This document shows, one piece after another, positions 47,270 to 59,310 of a stretch of 60,000 nucleotides of DNA. Numbering within the stretch: position 1 is the stretch's first letter; each line of letters starts with the position of its first letter. This DNA is from Lineus longissimus (taxonomy: Eukaryota > Nemertea > Pilidiophora > Heteronemertea > Lineidae). The notes beneath the pieces are model-generated. The model worked only from the letters and a program-made list of their open reading frames with translations, was not told the origin of the DNA and ran no database searches. The stretch is taken from the NCBI RefSeq assembly GCF_910592395.1, contig NC_088322.1, positions 13,389,431 through 13,449,430 on the forward strand, in the 5' to 3' direction. A program made the position numbers and the translations under genes.

Positions 47270-48200
47270 GAGATAGGCGCCCCAGGAGTATCCATCCGCC
47301 CTATCAATGCCTATATATCAATTGAGCGTGTCCTGCGAATTAACAAAACGACCTTGCCAACACCCACGTCAGTCATCATTGCTTGGATGGTTTCCGCAAC
47401 GATATTTGGACTCCCATTCATATTTTATCTCTCAGATTGTACATGTCTTTATCATCGTTGTCCGTCTTTCCCAGTCCATCAGAGAAGAGGCACCAACACC
47501 TATTTTAAAGGGCGCTGATATAGTGATGGCTTTGACGAAGCGTACACTACATGTACAACCGAATAACTATCCGAGTGAAGCAAGTGACCTAAGCAAAACC
47601 GCGAATGATCCAAACGTATTGGTCAATAGAGCTTCGAAGTGGGACATCTTGTCTCCTTGGCGTCAAGATATGAGCCACTGGAGTAATTGGTCATCTTATG
47701 TGCTAAGAGATCATGTATGTGACCCGCGTATTGACAAAATGAACTTGCCAACACCCACGATTGTCATCATCGCTTCAGTGGTTTTCCCATCGACATCTTG
47801 TCACCTAGTCAGTTATACCTTTCAACGTTGTACCCAATATACCCTCTTTGTCAAAGTTGTCCTTCCTCCCCGTGTCATCAAAAGAGGTAAAAATGTTTGC
47901 TTCGACAGGTGACGATATCGAGGTGAAAGCTTTGGCATGGCGGGACAACCAATTTCGTTTTCGAGCAAATGGAGTGACAATAAGAACCCACTTTAGGCTG
48001 AACGTACTGGTTTACGGGTATCAACGTTCTTATTTTCTAGGCGTCGATTTCTTGAAAAGATAGGAGGCCCAGAGTAACCATCATCCTTCCTTTCATATCT
48101 ATATATCAATTCAATATGCCCGGCGAGACGGGAATTCGTACTTACAAACCACCAACAACCACGTCCGTCATCGCCTGCTGGTTTACGCTGCACCTCCAAT
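47270..48200 (+). repeat. Three diverged tandem units of about 395 bp
   Basis: The words CCAACACCCACG (47357), CCAACACCCACG (47748) and CCAACAACCACG (48152) mark equivalent points 391 and 404 bp apart, and flanking blocks (TATATATCAATT, GTCATCAT, AAGAGG) recur in order. A 201-codon open frame at 47307-47912 crosses units 1 and 2, but the 391-bp step puts the shared sequence in different frames, so it is probably not coding. Confidence 0.5.
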
Positions 48201-48320
48201 ATCTTATTAACCTTTCGACAAATACCACTTATTTACACAAATACCACTTTCTTCGTCATTCGATTAATACCCGATCGTCCCATAAATGACACTAAAAGGG
48301 CAAAGAAGGCGATCGGTCAT

Positions 48321-48560
48321 GTCTGCCATAAACTGTCTATATGTTAATTCTATTTCGCCCCTTCAAGGATCGCTAAGATCACATGACACAGCAGCAAGCG
48401 CTGATTGGCTATAACGGCTATAAATACGCCACGAATATAAAGTAACAAGACCTCTCGGCGTTCATTTGACCTCGCGTTGAATCAATACCATGTTATGTGA
48501 TAACTTGCGGCGAGAATAAAACATTGTTTTGCAATATCAGTTTCTCGCTGTGTGGCTGCA
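48321..48560 (+). mobile_element. Possible solo LTR
   Basis: A strong TATA box (GGCTATAAATACG, about 48416) is followed only 90 bp later by a poly(A) signal (GAGAATAAAAC, about 48513) and a T-rich, TGTGTGG-bearing stretch. Promoter and poly(A) signal this close, with no gene between, is the U3-R-U5 plan of a long terminal repeat. I could not fix TG...CA ends or a target duplication, so boundaries are guesses; a TATA promoter of a non-coding RNA is the alternative. Confidence 0.3.
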
Positions 48561-48948
48561 TCAGACTTTCAAATGCCTGACTGGAGTATTGGATGGAACG
48601 TTATGAAATTCAGAACAATGAAAATAAAACGTTCATATTCATTTCACACAACTGACAAAAAGTTTGAAAGCTTTGGAAAGCTGTGCTCGTGGCCCAGAGG
48701 CAAGTGTCGTAAGATTGTGATCTAGTGACGACGCTTGAAATCATGTTTAAATTCAGTTAGATAGATCGACCGAGAATAATCGGTGTTCATCAAAAGGAAC
48801 GGACTCCTTCATGAAAATTCCCTAAAGGTAACCGCCTTCTACAGCTACGGGGCGCCGCAGTTGTTGACGTTTCTGCGAGGGACGATCCAATAAAAAAGTG
48901 CAAGAACACCACACCGCTTTGAGAACAATAGGGAATAAAATATACTGG

Positions 48949-49206
48949 ACCGATCTCGATGGCCTAGTGGTTAAGGCGCCCGCCTCGTGAACGGAAGGTC
49001 GAAGGTTCGAGGCCCGCTGGTAACCTCTTTCCGATGCGGCCGGTTGGTTAGCCGCCAGCTAGTTAAATATAGGGTACAAACTGCCTTCTCGCCAGGCGCC
49101 TGGCATTAGAGATAGGAGTTTGGAAGTAAAGAGTGTCTCATAAGCCAAAAAGCTGGCTGGCCCTTTCATTAGGGGTGACACTATAATAAACAAACTTTAC
49201 TTTTAC
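48949..49206 (+). mobile_element. tRNA-derived SINE, near full length
   Basis: The head (about 48951-49025) has a clear A box (TGGCCTAGTGGTTAAGG) and B box (GGTTCGAGGCC) from a Leu/Ser-like tRNA. About 180 bp of unrelated body follows, with the internal pairing segment GCCAGGCGCCTGGC near 49094, and a 3' end rich in TTTAC-like words (AAACTTTACTTTTA). A tRNA head, body and simple tail is the standard SINE plan. I see no clear target duplication, so the ends are approximate. Confidence 0.6.
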
Positions 49207-50169
49207 GCGAAAAATAATATTTTAGATCATTTTCTCATTTAGCGAAGGCACAAACTCGCAATGAAACCGATTCGACATTCAAACACTAATTAGAAGCTGC
49301 AGAAAACAGCAAATGGTTTCCCGACAAATCTTGCTGACACGACCGGTCAACAAACGGAAAACAATAATCGAGTTTGCCTTTTTCTTGCCAGAAAAAACTC
49401 CAATACCTCAATATTTTACATGCAGCAATTTCCTGATCTTTATCTCATATCGCTTCTGCATATCATTTTGCTTCTGGCTTCGGGTTGTTAAAAAAACACC
49501 GCTGCTCAGATTAAAGGCCAGAGTCCTCTATTAAAACATGTGTACATTACGTGTACATTGTTGTGCATAGGTTTTGGTAAAAAAAGTACTCATTGGACCA
49601 ATCAATCTGCACAAAATTTTATATGTGTCAAGAAGAACCCTTTGCCAATAGCATAATAAAGTTTTAAAAAATTCCAATACCGATTGCCTGAGAAAAAAAG
49701 ATTTCCGTACACCATATCCATCAAAACGTCACTGGCGCATTGATATGGCCCTGTCAAAGTACAAGTTCTAAACTGACCAGTGAGACCACATTTTCTTAAA
49801 TATATTATCAAAAAGCATATTTCTATGATGGCCTGACTCTGTAGATTAAGAATCAACCACAGATTGAGAATTAATTCCACTTTGGTCCATCCCAGCCATG
49901 TATTTACCACAACTTGACATTTTGATAAGCTCTATGTGACTTCCGGTCGTCGATGAATACAGGTCTCTGCCCTAAAGACATCCACGAAGAGTAACTCAAC
50001 CACTCTCTTGTACTACATTATTTCAGAGATTGGTCCGTGACTAGGAAATAGCGGCTACGACAGGCCGCCTGTCGGGAACTTATACGTACATTTACAGCCG
50101 AGATTTACAGAATTTGGCGTCGATTTTCACCTTTAGCATGCTTTTAGCTTGTTGACTGATAGAGAGAGA
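49207..50169. other. No gene seen
   Basis: A 102-codon minus frame (49602-49910) has no recognisable motif. No repeat is shared with the rest of the window. Confidence 0.5.
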
Positions 50170-50173
50170 AATT

Positions 50174-50394
50174 GTGACCCGCTCTACCAAAACTAGGCGC
50201 TTGTCGCATCTCAACTTGACAGGTTGATACGGACTTGTTGTTCATTTCCCTATTGTAGACCTTTTGTGAAATGTGACCAAATCAGTTTGTAATAGATTTC
50301 ACAAAAGGTCTACAATAGGGAAATGAACAACAAGTCCGTATCAACCTGTCAAGTTCAGATGCGACAAGCGCCTAGTTTTGGTAGAGCGAGTCAC
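50174..50394 (-). mobile_element. Hairpin element, GTGACCCG family, copy 2
   Basis: It has 221 bp, exactly the length of the copy at 44.9 kb, nearly identical arms, and the loop present as the reverse complement (ACCAAATCAGTTTGTAATAG). It is therefore the same element inserted in the opposite direction. AATT flanks both ends (50170-50173 and 50395-50398). Confidence 0.7.
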
Positions 50395-50398
50395 AATT

Positions 50399-51906
50399 AG
50401 CCAAACAGCCAGCAAATAGAAAAAGGCAATACTAAAGTTTAGGAATACAGTCATGTTCTCAAGGTATGTAAATCATTATCATTTATGTTATATGACTTAT
50501 AAAGTCTGCAATTTAACACTCTGATTCGGTGTTCTTCATACCCCTTAAAGCCAACACCAGTTTGCTGTTTTATTCTCTGTGCTGTACGGGTGTTCCTCAG
50601 AAACCTCAAGCTTAACATAGCTTTCCTAAATCAATTAACCTTGAGTGATTGTGTGTCCAGAAGCATGCAGCGCCAAGCCAACACCTCGCTGTGAAAGTAA
50701 TCGAATCTCATTTGTTTCGAGCATTCATTTCAGCTGTCCGCGTCGATTCTGCCGGAAGTTCAATCGTTTTACGCCATGTCGTAAATGCGCAAGAAGGAAG
50801 TGATGAATAACTGTTTTTGTCGCAGAAGATGGCTTTTAGTTTTTAATGACATCTCACTTCAGAGTGAGTTCATGGCTGCCGTCTCCACTTTTACGGACAA
50901 TACACAGTGATGCACAGCGTCAATTCACCTCTTATTGTCATGAAACTGTCCTTTGGGTGATTTAGATGACAGCTTGTTGCATTAAGACCGGATTCTGTGT
51001 ACCAGCAGGTGGGCGAAAACTTTCGAAGAGATTTATTGACAACTATCACGCGCCAGAATCCCTTAAAGAAAATATCTAAAAATCAGTGCAGATTACTTGA
51101 TGAGCAATCCCCATTCATTAAGGGACACCCTGCGTGTTAGTACGACTACAACTCGTAACACGTACGTCACAGCGGTAAATCATTACCCGGAAAAACTGAT
51201 ACCGGGGTGTTGATGTGGTTTGTTCCTGTTACCCACACCGTTAGAGCTGAAAGAAGTTCCTCCTGTCGCATTAGTTTCAAATGTGATGTTGGTGTGTATG
51301 GCCAATATAATAGGATTGCCACGAAAGTTTACCAACAGCAATCTATTCCATGTTATATATTGTATATTTCAAACATCGACAGCAATGCATGTTTACTTTC
51401 GCCCAACTAATAACAAGTGATAATTGGGTAATGTTGGAACGCAGGAGTTCTTGCACTCTAAACTGTTTACGTGATTGAAAATACCTCCATTTGTTTAGAG
51501 AGCTCAGTAATTGCGGGCATTAATGGTCCTGGTGTATGCTTCATTCATTAGTCTGGCTATTCAGCACCATTGATAGATTTGCGGTTTATCCGGCTGGTTG
51601 ATTTGGGTAACAATTAGCATCAGTGAGGTTGAATTACAGATATATTGGTGTTCGAAGCCGTATCCCACGACTGATAGAATTCCAATCGACCATGCTTAAT
51701 GAATTCTTGAATGGCAGGACTAGTAACCGATAAACCGGCCAATATGATTATCGAATATAAAAGGCGTGTTTACTTGGGTGGTCGTTTATTTTGTTAGTGA
51801 GAGGGAAAATGTTTTCAAAGAGATATTACGTAGATTTTGCACGGTGAAAAACCGTTATCGGTCCGCACTAGCTATAGTGTCCCGGTGGTGTTTTCAATAT
51901 ATAAGT
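50399..51906. other. No gene seen
   Basis: Between two hairpin elements. A TATAAAAGG word at about 51755 has no gene following it. Confidence 0.45.
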
Positions 51907-51910
51907 AAAT

Positions 51911-52098
51911 GTGACCCGTCACAGCAAAACCAGGCGCATGTCGCTCTGAGCTTGGCAGGTTGAGACGGACTCTCTGTTCATTTCTCTATTGTCTGCCTTT
52001 TGTGAAATCTGAGGACATCAATTTCTTCCATTATCTCCTGGTGTCATTTAGGCTCTTCTTCTGTGCGACAAGCGCCTGGTTTTGCTGTGACGGGTCAC
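51911..52098 (+). mobile_element. Hairpin element, GTGACCCG family, divergent copy 3
   Basis: A 188-bp element with ends GTGACCCGTCACAGCAAAAC and the matching inverted end at 52079-52098. It keeps AGGCGC, TGTCGC and the CTTTTGTGAAATCTG core of the 221-bp copies but has a different middle and less complete arms. It is flanked by AAAT direct repeats (51907-51910 and 52099-52102). Because AAAT is not palindromic, this confirms a 4-bp target duplication for the family. Confidence 0.7.
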
Positions 52099-52336
52099 AA
52101 ATAGTCTCTCAAATATGGCATTCTCATTGCTTTTAGGGCGTTTATCAGAGTCAGCTCCGTTTCCATGTGGCTGACGAAGACCTGAACCAGTCATTGATAT
52201 CGACATTCGGCCAATGAAACTTACGATCAAGGCACATTTTGTCGCCGTCAGATACTCCTGATTTCATAACACTGACTGATGCTTAGACAATCCATTCTGC
52301 GGGCAGATGACATGGCGTTTGGCTTGAATAAAACAT

Positions 52337-52477
52337 CTACATGAGAAGGGCACCAGTAGGGGTGATGGTGAACTTGTCCTTCTGCGGGGCGAGAAGCGAC
52401 AGATAGCGACCCAGCTGAACGCTGCTTGAAATGCTGGAGGAAAGAAGGCCAGTGTACTTGCCGGAGCCATTGCTCTT
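52337..52477 (-). CDS. Possible last coding exon of an unidentified gene
   Basis: On the minus strand a pyrimidine-rich acceptor (TTGTTTTAACTTTAG) precedes 46 open codons that begin KSNGSGKYTG, include LGRYLSLLAPQKDKFTITPT and stop at TAG. The serine-rich start and balanced composition read like real protein, but I recognise no family. A GC-AG type donor (AAG|GCAAGT, exon edge at about 52673) upstream on the same strand would join in phase 0 to a long open frame reaching about 53014, but that stretch is open in several frames. No poly(A) signal lies close by. A chance open frame cannot be excluded. Confidence 0.25.
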   Translation of the reverse strand, partial: KSNGSGKYTGLLSSSISSSVQLGRYLSLLAPQKDKFTITPTGALLM

Positions 52478-53014
52478 CTAAAGTTAAAACAAGGACAAGA
52501 ACAAGAAAGAAGTCAGCTAAGTTCGGTTGAAAAGAAAGGTATAAACGCCGTTTTGGCAACGGCAGCACCTTGTAAGATAAGGAGCAGCTAAACGGGCGAT
52601 TACGCTGTGATAACCGGTTTTGGTGAGGCCATCTATCAATTAACCACTTGATGGGGAGCGGCAACTACTTGCCTTGATAAATGGCAACAACGATTGACTG
52701 TCGACGAGAAATGAACATAAATTGTCGCCAAGGACATGTTTAGTTTCGGAAGACCATACGGAAGTCCCTGGCTGGTAGTCGCCGGCGGTGGTCGCCCACG
52801 TGGCCATTCTGACTGATGGATAATGATAGATGATACAACCCGGTGGCGCATGAGGCGTGCCTCCTCCATCTTTTTGGCCGAAAGCAATTATTCTACTGGG
52901 CACCTTTTCTAGGGGAGGGCTCCAGGCCCTCCCTCGTTTCCAAAGTGGCCAATCGGTGTATAGTCTGGTTGGGGTAACATCCCAAATTTCTCGATCCGCC
53001 ACTGCTTTGTTCAC

Positions 53015-56000
53015 TGCTCTCTTGACGTTGTCGGTAAACTGGTGCTGTCACAAAGTGTCAGTGAACGCATAGGCATAGGATGAGAACCTTTCGTGAGGGA
53101 AATGATCACTAAAATTGATAATGAAGCCAGTAAAACCGTCGTCTTTGGAAAAATCAGTGACTGTATAGGATAAAAGGAGTTGTATTAGACTCGCCACGGG
53201 GAAAGCACTGTTCTACGAGTATAAAGAACAGGGTTAAAGGGTGCAATCGGTTTCTTGGACATGATAGTATCGGTTTTCTCATTCCCTCCAGTTCATTTAG
53301 ATCAACGCGTTACTCAATTTGTGGTATTGTTGTCGCAGGGCCTCGAGACTACTGATAATTCTATCGACAACGAAATTACGCTGAGACGTTGTCAATAACC
53401 TGAGTGGTTGAAAACTGCTGTCCGTTCAAATGCGCTCTTCATTCCCCGAATTTCGTCTGCGATGAATTACAGGTCGATCAGCTCGATGAGACACCGAGTA
53501 TATGTTTACCATTCATTTCCGGAGGCGTACCATACATTTCCGCGTACAATAAAAGTATCTTTCCCATCCTCATACCGGGAGTGTTTAGTGCAATACTCAG
53601 AATACTAAGTTGTGATCTGATCCGAGTCGAATTCGACCAGATCCGGTTCAAATGCCTGATGGATGGAAGCCGCAAGCTAAGTATTCTTGTCGGTTACGTT
53701 TGGTCGGCATGGGAGATTTGAAATGACGGCGGTTTGTCGGTGCGTCACCTGAGAGTAATTTGGTACTAATATTTCTTGTGTTACCGTCTATGGGCCATTA
53801 ATCACTGTGCCGTTTTGTGCCGTAAGAAATGCACAATCTAGTTTGAGGAAAGAACTGTTTAGTGGCTAATTTGAACGTTCCCCTGTTGTTAAGACATACG
53901 ATATGGCTTTTTTGGGCAAAAAAGGCGATTTATCATCAGTTTATTTACAATTGTTCTTCTTAAAAAATTTCGGCGACGGCTTATCCGGTCGTTTCTTCTG
54001 CTTCGTCTCACAGTCTCCCGCTCACCCAATCCCTAAGACTGGGTCGTATCAGATAACGGTCACTGCCCGCCCGCTTTGAAAAACAGCCGCCGAAAGCAGT
54101 GGATGGCTATTAGCCAGATACGCACGCACGTTTTTCCGGAAAACGCAGGACGGCCAGATCTAAGGAACGAGGCCTACATCGAATCAGCAATTTCCGCACG
54201 GATGTGCGCAGGCAGTTTTCTCGCAATCATATTTAAAGATTCTTCTTTATTAACGGTACACCTGTTCAAAACTGGTTGTGGGGGTTTCAGGAAATGTAGT
54301 GTATATGTCGTTTCAGGAAATGTAGTGGCCGCTCAAATTCATTTTGCTGGTGCGTCATTGTGGCAGCTAAAGCATCAAATAGGCTACCTTTTGAAGTTGT
54401 CTTAACGTTTGCCTTGCATATTGAATTTTTGAAATACCTTGGTCGACAATTATATCTCAAATATCAATGTATAGATGCCTGTAAAAAACACGATTGCATA
54501 TTGCCAACGCATCGTATACTTTATAACGCCCAAGGCTGGGTGAACAATTATTGGACCAACAGACATTAGATCTATTTCATAAGATCGGAAGACATATCAG
54601 TCCCGAAATTGTCTGCGTAAGAGAAATTTGTGTCGGTCAGATTTACCCAGTTGATTGATAAAATCTAGCCCATATCCGACAAGGTATAAAATACAACGAT
54701 CAGTTTTTGCGAAGTAACGTGTTTTAGGTTTTTGTCAAAAGGTATTTAATATTTATCCAATCTGAAAACAAGACGATAATTGTGATACCAATTCCGGGTA
54801 CTTTTGGAGTATAAATGCACCTGACCTATTTCACGGATTGCATCAGTATACACCGATATCTCTATTCAGTTGCCTCGCTCATTACAAACAATGTTATTAC
54901 CACTTATTAACCACCGATATTTACAAATACATTGTAACCCTTTTTTATTGAGTGTAATTGGACCAGTCTGATCATTCTGGCTGTATTGTACAGCACTATT
55001 CAGGGACAAGGACAAATAAATGTGTCAGAGTGTCTATTTCGTCTCAATCTCGATTATTTAGGCTTCGTGATCGTATGTTATTACAACCGGTACAGTCATG
55101 GTTACTGTGTATTCGAATAGCACAGGGCCTACGTTCATTTGCGGCTGCATTTTATACCTATCGACCGCCATGTAAACTGTTTCGTAAGGGTTGGTGGTAT
55201 CGAGACGCCTTGGTAAGATAGTAAAGCAATGGGAATTCGATTAGAAAATCGAGCCAAAGTGGCTGTATCTATAAATGGTCAACCCTGAACTGCGAGGTAT
55301 AAAGGGGCGAATAACGTATGAGGTATCTACATAACAATTTCCGTGGGGACTGTCACGTCTGACCTTCGAGCGACCAGACGAAGATTCATATCACGTATTA
55401 CAATACTGCCACTGAGGGAAAGGCAATCATAATTAGATCTGACCCAACAAACATACTCTATCCCGTGACTTAAGAGGTCAGTTTCGTCATATTTTGCATT
55501 CGATATATATGTATATACACATACACAGGAGAGTTAACAAGTCATATCAATTACCGGATAGACTGCTTACTCATGAGATTAGGTAGTTTTCGCGAACGCA
55601 AACACCTATCCTATTGTTCGACCACCCGATAACTATGTCGAACAATGGGATAAGCCGTTTCGGGGGCTTTTTAAAAGATCCCTTTTGTAAAAGAGGCCCG
55701 AACGTATTGACGCGAGGTTCACGGTTGGAGTCTCCACAATTTCTATCCCTGTGATGTTTACAAAGGGCAGTTCACACGTCGCAATAAATATTTTCAGCAG
55801 CTGACACCTATTTGTATTATAAACACGTGTATTGTTGTAATCGACTTGTTTTGCTGTATTTGTCTTGGTTAGATATGTGATCAACATATGTTGGGGTTCC
55901 TGTTACAGGATGTTCATAGCAAACCTGATTCCCGGACAGAATTCCCCAGTTGAGTTATAGTCTGAAAAATTAGGATCCAAAAAATGCAACTGATTTTAAG

Positions 56001-56709
56001 TCACCAGGTGTATGATTATGAAATTCCCGATGTCGCATAATACAAATTACTGCATACAATCACATTGTACATTTTACAGTACATAGTACATGTTTACCTA
56101 CATTGAAGTTATTCAATGGATGGAGTTCAGGCGACAACACTTACAATATTGAACAACTGCGTCTAAAATCAACAAATTTTCAACATTTTAGCTGTTCAAG
56201 TGGCTCCATAATCACGCATGTCACTTAGATGATGGCATGCATATATCGGGTACGGTCAGACACACGGATAGTACGAAGTCTGCCAAAAGCGCCAGGGGAA
56301 TACTTTAGATCCGTGCTACTGAAAATACACTCAGATGCGTTTTAATTGCGATTCCGTGGGGTCCTGGTATGATGGTAATAGCGGTACGCCGTTCGTATCA
56401 AATCGCGAGTCAGGAAAATAGAAATGCAATAATACACAATGCCGTATAGTGCAGTTATAATGCTGCCACTTAGCTGATACTTGGTATACATTAGGTATAC
56501 ATTGTATATCAGTCTACACTGCGGTATTCGGTACGTTCGGTACATATTCACGCAATTGGAAATTTTTTAATTCATTTACAAATTTAGAATATTTAACGAA
56601 CGGCAAATGGCATTGAGAGTAGTGTTATCATTGCGTTTATCAGAACAGCTGCCTCCAGATTTTCTACTTCCCTTCGCACATATGGCAGTTTGACAGTGGA
56701 CGGACAGTT
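53015..56709. other. No supported gene
   Basis: Plus frames at 53404-53721 and 54076-54405 exceed 100 codons but carry no recognisable domain, and the first overlaps an open minus frame. The stretch 55500-56560 is rich in TATAC/GTACA words. Confidence 0.45.
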
Positions 56710-56898
56710 CTGTTATGCGTACTCTCTATTAAGGACACTAGTTTTGGTCCCAAATTGGTTGTTTCCATTCAATTTGACCTCTCTAATCAGGACACCTCTC
56801 TATTAGGGACAGCACTATTCAGTTCCAAGGGTGTCCGTAATAAGGGTGTCCGTAATAGAGAGGTTCAATAGGGTGTCCGTAATAGAGAGGTTCAACTG
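56710..56898. mobile_element. Pogo/Tigger-like miniature element, copy 2
   Basis: The right end is AATAGAGAGGTTCAACTG followed by TA (56899-56900). Inside, GTGTCCGTAATAGAGAGG occurs in tandem, so the terminal sequence has been duplicated. The middle (TTTTGGTCC...TTTCCATTCAATTTGAC) matches the copy at 30.5 kb. The left end is unclear. Confidence 0.5.
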
Positions 56899-56900
56899 TA

Positions 56901-58532
56901 TATATAATATACTCTGAACTCACCGATCTAAGAAGTGCCGCGTAAAAAAACCTGTACAAGTTAACGGCCAAACCCATTTTCTACTTTTAAATTCTCAGAT
57001 CCACTTCCAAAACCACCATCAGCAATCATCAGCAACAAACACTAATGACATGTTTTTAAAATGTCTTGTGTGTTATTGATTGTTGCTGCCTGCGTGACAT
57101 ATCACGTAAGAAACTTGCAAAAACTTAACGAGGCGACATTATAACTTCTAATTGTTACATTTACTTGATTGATTACTCAGCAATGGGATTGTGTCACCTC
57201 AGGATAATTCAGTGAACAGTCATCATCTATTGAGCACACTTTATTACCGCATGTCTTTGTAGTTGATTCGGCCGCCTTGCTTCCTTTGATTCAAGAGCAA
57301 CAACATCTGATGAAGTTGAAATATTGTCAATGTTGTATACATGCTTCCCGAAATTGGTGGCTTGCATTGGAACTAAATTTCCCCCCTTGTCCGTCATTAA
57401 AGGCATTCAAGTGTGTTGGTCAACCATGACTATCTCCTTTGTCCCTCCACCATAAGGCCTAGTTTCCCGTTATGACATCACTATTTCGGACACTCAGCGC
57501 CCCATTTCTGGAAAGGTGTATAAGTCACTGTATTTTATACATTGCGATAGCGCAGTGTAATCTGACTGGAAATGGCTGCGGTCACAGAGGGAATATACAA
57601 TAACATCTTATGTCGTTTGAAATAAAGCTGTTTCCTTATGTCATTTGAAATAAAGCAGTTTCCATAATGTCTTACATACTCTTTGAACCATATGTCACAA
57701 ACTTTCGCGTGACCAGAGGGCCTGAATTGTCGAGACTGTTCGGCCAATTCAAGCAGGGACGAAACGATGTCATAAATAAATAGAGTTCCGGTCCTGCGCA
57801 AGGAGGATGGACTCTTATTCGACTGATCATGCCTATCGGTAGGGCATTAAATATTTGCAGTCATAGGCATGCCTTCTGTCAAACAGAATTGATTAGGAAC
57901 TACACACCTTTTTCAGTAGTTGAGCGTATTGCTTCTCTGTATTCTAAGAACAAGCAACTGACAGCCAACATCAAAACAATGAAAACGTGCTTTTGCATTG
58001 GACTTCTTATGTTATAGCTTTTTTCAATCGATTGGTGTTGGCTTTGTCAATGCAACCGTAACAGCAACTTTATTTAGGTGTCCGCCCCAATGCTATACTT
58101 CGGATTCTTGGGACATGCAGCAGCCAGAAGAACGAAAACGCGCTAAACAATGGGGTAGGCGTCTGCATGCGTTGGCGTTTCGGAGACTTTGCGGAAACTC
58201 CTTTTTCTTCTTCCCCTCGCCGAAGAGATTTAATCTTTGTTAGTTGATATGTATCAGAAGGCGGATTAAAATTGTAAGATGAATTTTAAATGTCATCAAA
58301 TGATTGCGTCTATGTATGGTATCGTTTGGGTCGGATTGACATTTCAAACAGGGTTTAATGATATCTTTCAGTGGGGTCTCGTTACATTTTGTCGCCGAGT
58401 AGGACCACGTGAAGCCAACGTCTAATAAAATTGTAACACTGGTATTAGAAATAAGATATTCTAGCCTTGCTAAAACCTTTTTTGTAATTTGTTGAGAGCA
58501 GGGCGTCAACAAAACCGGTACAAGGACGGCGT
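56901..58532. other. No gene seen
   Basis: A short internal repeat of ATGTC(A/G)TTTGAAATAAAGC lies near 57610-57660. The frames are short. Confidence 0.45.
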
Positions 58533-58707
58533 TGTAACGTTTTTTGAATGTAAAGTTTCCATTTCTGAGTGTTTCCAACTCTTTATTGTTTGGGATAGAT
58601 CGATAGATAGACACATTTCTTGTGTTCCATCTATTAAAAGGTCATGGTCTCTCTAGCTGTCTATTGAACGGAATCACTGAAATATCGGGACATCCACAGA
58701 GGTGACA
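58533..58707 (+). mobile_element. CCGG-targeted element, family 2, decayed copy
   Basis: The body matches the family (GAGTGTTTCCAACTC, TCATGGTCTCTCTAGCTG, ACATCCACAGAGGTGACA) over about 175 bp, in the same orientation as the 44.6-kb copy. The expected CCGG flanks read GCGT and CTGG, so at least one side has mutated; CTGG is what deamination of a methylated CpG would leave. It is older than the other copies. Confidence 0.5.
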
Positions 58708-58786
58708 CTGGGTTAACATATGGTTGATGCTGTCACTTGCCACTGTTTTCTCATCACTTGTCACTTTGTCACTTGTCACGAGAATG

Positions 58787-59310
58787 TCCGTAACTTCGGC
58801 AAGAAAACCTGACATGAGGTTAAAAAGTGACATCATGCATCTTATGTAGTCCGCCCTTTGGAAATGACTCTTGGAGTTACAAGTGAAAGCGTGGACTCGA
58901 GGTATTAAGCCTAACCTTGGTCACGGGCGTGTCCGTAAAACTTCGGCTAGAGAACATGACATAATTGACATGAGGGTGAAAAGTACATCATGCATGCTAT
59001 GTAGCCCGATCTTTGGAAATGACTCATTCTTTCTTAGAGTTAAAGGTGAAAATATAACCTCTTATGTGTAAGCCTTTGGAAATGACTCATACTTTATAAG
59101 AGTTACAGGTGAAAATGTAACCTCTTATGTGTAAGCCTTTGGAAATGACTCATTCTTTATAAGAGTTACAGGTGAAAATGTAACCTCTCATGTGTAAGCC
59201 TTTGGAAATGACTCATTCTTTATAAGAGTTACAGGTGAAAATGTAACCTCTTATGTGTAAGCTTTTGAAAATGACTCTGAGTTACAAGTGAAAGCGTGAA
59301 CTCGATGTAA
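58787..59310 (+). repeat. 63-bp minisatellite with a compound 5' part
   Basis: CTTTGGAAATGACTC starts units at 59011, 59074, 59137 and 59200 (exact 63-bp steps), with a partial unit near 59263. Units 2 to 4 differ by only one or two bases. Upstream, 58787-58900 and 58925-59010 are a longer diverged duplication sharing GTCCGTAA, CTTCGGC and ACATCATGCAT. The 63-bp unit contains in-frame stops, so it encodes no protein. Confidence 0.7.

Noticed and set aside
52640-53014. Long open minus frame upstream of the possible terminal exon.
   Set aside because: The GC-richer stretch is open in several frames on both strands, so openness is weak evidence; kept only as context for the possible exon.
58787-59310. 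Regular repeats that might suggest a CRISPR array.
   Set aside because: Units are contiguous 63-mers with no unique spacers, in an animal genome; this is a minisatellite.
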